From positions 1 to 24,096 of the forward strand of contig NZVS01000079.1 of NCBI GenBank assembly GCA_002701555.1: a stretch of 24,096 bases of DNA, written 5' to 3'. Position numbers and translations under genes: made by a program. This DNA is from Alphaproteobacteria bacterium (lineage in GTDB: Bacteria; Pseudomonadota; Alphaproteobacteria; Micavibrionales; Micavibrionaceae). A model generated the notes under the pieces. It was not told the origin of the DNA. It worked only from the letters and a program-made list of their open reading frames with translations, and made no database searches. Shown here one piece after another: positions 23,016 through 24,096 of the stretch; the stretch's first letter is position 1, and every line of letters begins with the position of its first letter.

Positions 23016-23858
23016 GTGACGACTTTTAGTTTCGAATATTTCCCAGCAAAAACAGATAAAGGTAACTTGCGCCTTTTGGATACAGCACGAACGCTAGCCA
23101 AAAAAAAGCCAAGTTTCATGACCGTAACATATGGGGCAGGCGGATCTACGAAAGACGGTACACTGGATACAGTGACTTGCCTTCAAAGGGAAACAGGTGT
23201 TCCTATGGCAGCACATGTTACATTCATTAATACAGAAATTCCCCAGTTAAAAAAATTCGCTGACGAGCTTTGGGATAAAGGGATCAAAAGATTAGTTGCT
23301 CTGCGCGGCGATTTACCTGATGACCTAAGCTGGCCTCTTGATTTGGAGGGAAATTATTTCCAATACACCAGTGAGTTTGTTGCAGCTCTCAAAAGCTGGC
23401 ATAATTTTGATATCTCGGTCGGGGCATATCCGGAAAAACATCCCGATGCCCCCAGTTTGGCAGCTGATGTAAGGGCCTTGCGTTTAAAATGTGTGGCAGG
23501 CGCAGACCGTGCAATTACCCAGTTCTTCTTTGATAACTCTATCTATTACAAATTTCTGGAGGAATGTGAAAAAGCCCATATAAAAACACCTGTTGTGCCG
23601 GGCCTGTTACCAATACATGATTTCCAATCAATGCTGTCTTTTGCAGAAAAATGCCGCGCTACCGTTCCCGATGATATACGGAAGAAGTTTGAGGCTCTTA
23701 AACACAATCCCGAGGGAGCAAAAGATTTGGCGCAAGACTTATTATGTGCGCAGGTCGAGGATCTTGCCAGTCAGGGCTGCCCCCACGTTCACTTTTACAC
23801 TTTAAACAAATCCGACTTGGTGGATATGGCTTGTCAAAGCATAAACGCTGCGGTTTAA
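23016..23858 (+). CDS. metF: Methylenetetrahydrofolate reductase
   Basis: MetF reduces 5,10-methylene-THF to 5-methyl-THF, the methyl donor used by MetE. The 280-aa FAD-binding TIM-barrel protein has the start FSFEYFPAKT with the catalytic-type Glu at position 7 (E28 in E. coli), VTYGAGGST, the L-R-G-D phrase, YPEKHP and GADRAITQFFFD, and PVVPGLLPI. The start is GTG: an in-frame TAA lies one codon before the preceding base triplet, and the first ATG is 34 codons in, past the conserved start, so the GTG is forced. It begins a metF-metE operon with a 58-base gap. Confidence 0.96.
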   Translation: MTTFSFEYFPAKTDKGNLRLLDTARTLAKKKPSFMTVTYGAGGSTKDGTLDTVTCLQRETGVPMAAHVTFINTEIPQLKKFADELWDKGIKRLVALRGDLPDDLSWPLDLEGNYFQYTSEFVAALKSWHNFDISVGAYPEKHPDAPSLAADVRALRLKCVAGADRAITQFFFDNSIYYKFLEECEKAHIKTPVVPGLLPIHDFQSMLSFAEKCRATVPDDIRKKFEALKHNPEGAKDLAQDLLCAQVEDLASQGCPHVHFYTLNKSDLVDMACQSINAAV

Positions 23859-23916
23859 TAACGAGACTTCATCACCACTCAATGTATTTTTAAACAAATT
23901 TTTAAAAGGTTATAAA

Positions 23917-24096
23917 ATGGTTATCTCATCAAATCTTGGCTTTCCCCGCATCGGTGCACACCGCGAATTGAAAAAAGCACTAGAAAGTTTCTGGAAGGGC
24001 ACGTCCACTCGTGAAAATTTGCTGGATGTTGCCAAGCAAATGCGGTTGAGGCACTGGGATATGCAAAAAAAGGCAGGCATAGATCATATTCCTTCC
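23917..24096 (+). CDS. metE: Cobalamin-independent methionine synthase, N-terminal 60 residues
   Basis: The opening LGFPRIGAHRELKKALESFWKG, with STRENLL and RHWD.QKKAGID further on, is the standard MetE N terminus. MetE transfers the methyl group of 5-methyl-THF-triglutamate to homocysteine without B12. The window ends at codon 60 of a protein of about 760 residues, so the zinc site is not visible. ATG 23917 has AAGG about 8 bases upstream. The gene directly follows metF, the enzyme that makes its methyl donor. Confidence 0.95.
   Translation, partial: MVISSNLGFPRIGAHRELKKALESFWKGTSTRENLLDVAKQMRLRHWDMQKKAGIDHIPS

Overview
This window looks like the chromosome of a free-living alphaproteobacterium with moderate to low GC and very tightly packed genes. 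The assignment rests on gene families that are common together in that class: a CHCC zinc-finger protein, UPF0301/YqgE, DUF2007, DUF1428, DUF805, an HI0933-type flavoprotein and an alphaproteobacterial-looking GDSL esterase. It is an inference; there is no rRNA or other marker to settle it. I see no tRNA or rRNA gene, insertion sequence, prophage or CRISPR array.

Layout. 1-800: end of a GDSL esterase, a 57-aa zinc-finger protein on the opposite strand, and an unrecognised protein. 792-3190 (minus): Smr protein, cysS and a GNAT acetyltransferase in one likely operon. 3235-6870 (plus): lysA, broken here by a one-base frameshift in a G run, then two unrecognised proteins, yqgE and dgkA. 6883-10177 (minus): two tandem paralogous exported S41 (C-terminal processing type) peptidases. 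10299-13733 (minus): a RimJ-type acetyltransferase overlapping an M16 metallopeptidase, then an M32 carboxypeptidase. 13824-14399 (plus): an RNase H-fold protein.

14400-14755 has no conventional gene but is not empty. On the minus strand it holds what looks like a complete miniature transcription unit: promoter, two leader hairpins, strong Shine-Dalgarno, a 13-codon lysine-rich ORF and an intrinsic terminator. 14756-17326 (plus): HI0933 flavoprotein, DUF805, TSUP permease and DUF2007. 17330-18261: DUF1428 (minus) diverges from an unrecognised gene with a good sigma-54-type promoter. 18258-21384 (minus): two paralogous four-cysteine membrane-anchored proteins, a small membrane protein, guaA, a possible 20-aa leader peptide and a DUF3147-type membrane protein. 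21524-22876 (minus): a PLP-dependent aminotransferase-fold enzyme. 23016-end (plus): metF and the start of metE, the last two steps of cobalamin-independent methionine synthesis.

Most of the window is housekeeping: cysteinyl-tRNA, lysine, GMP and methionine synthesis, envelope lipid recycling and proteolysis. The least explained items are the 13-aa ORF unit at 14404-14644, the four-cysteine paralogue pair with its promoter and repeat at 21448-21493, the sigma-54-type promoter at 17783, and the lysA frameshift. Convergent genes repeatedly abut or overlap at their stop codons, leaving no room for intrinsic terminators.
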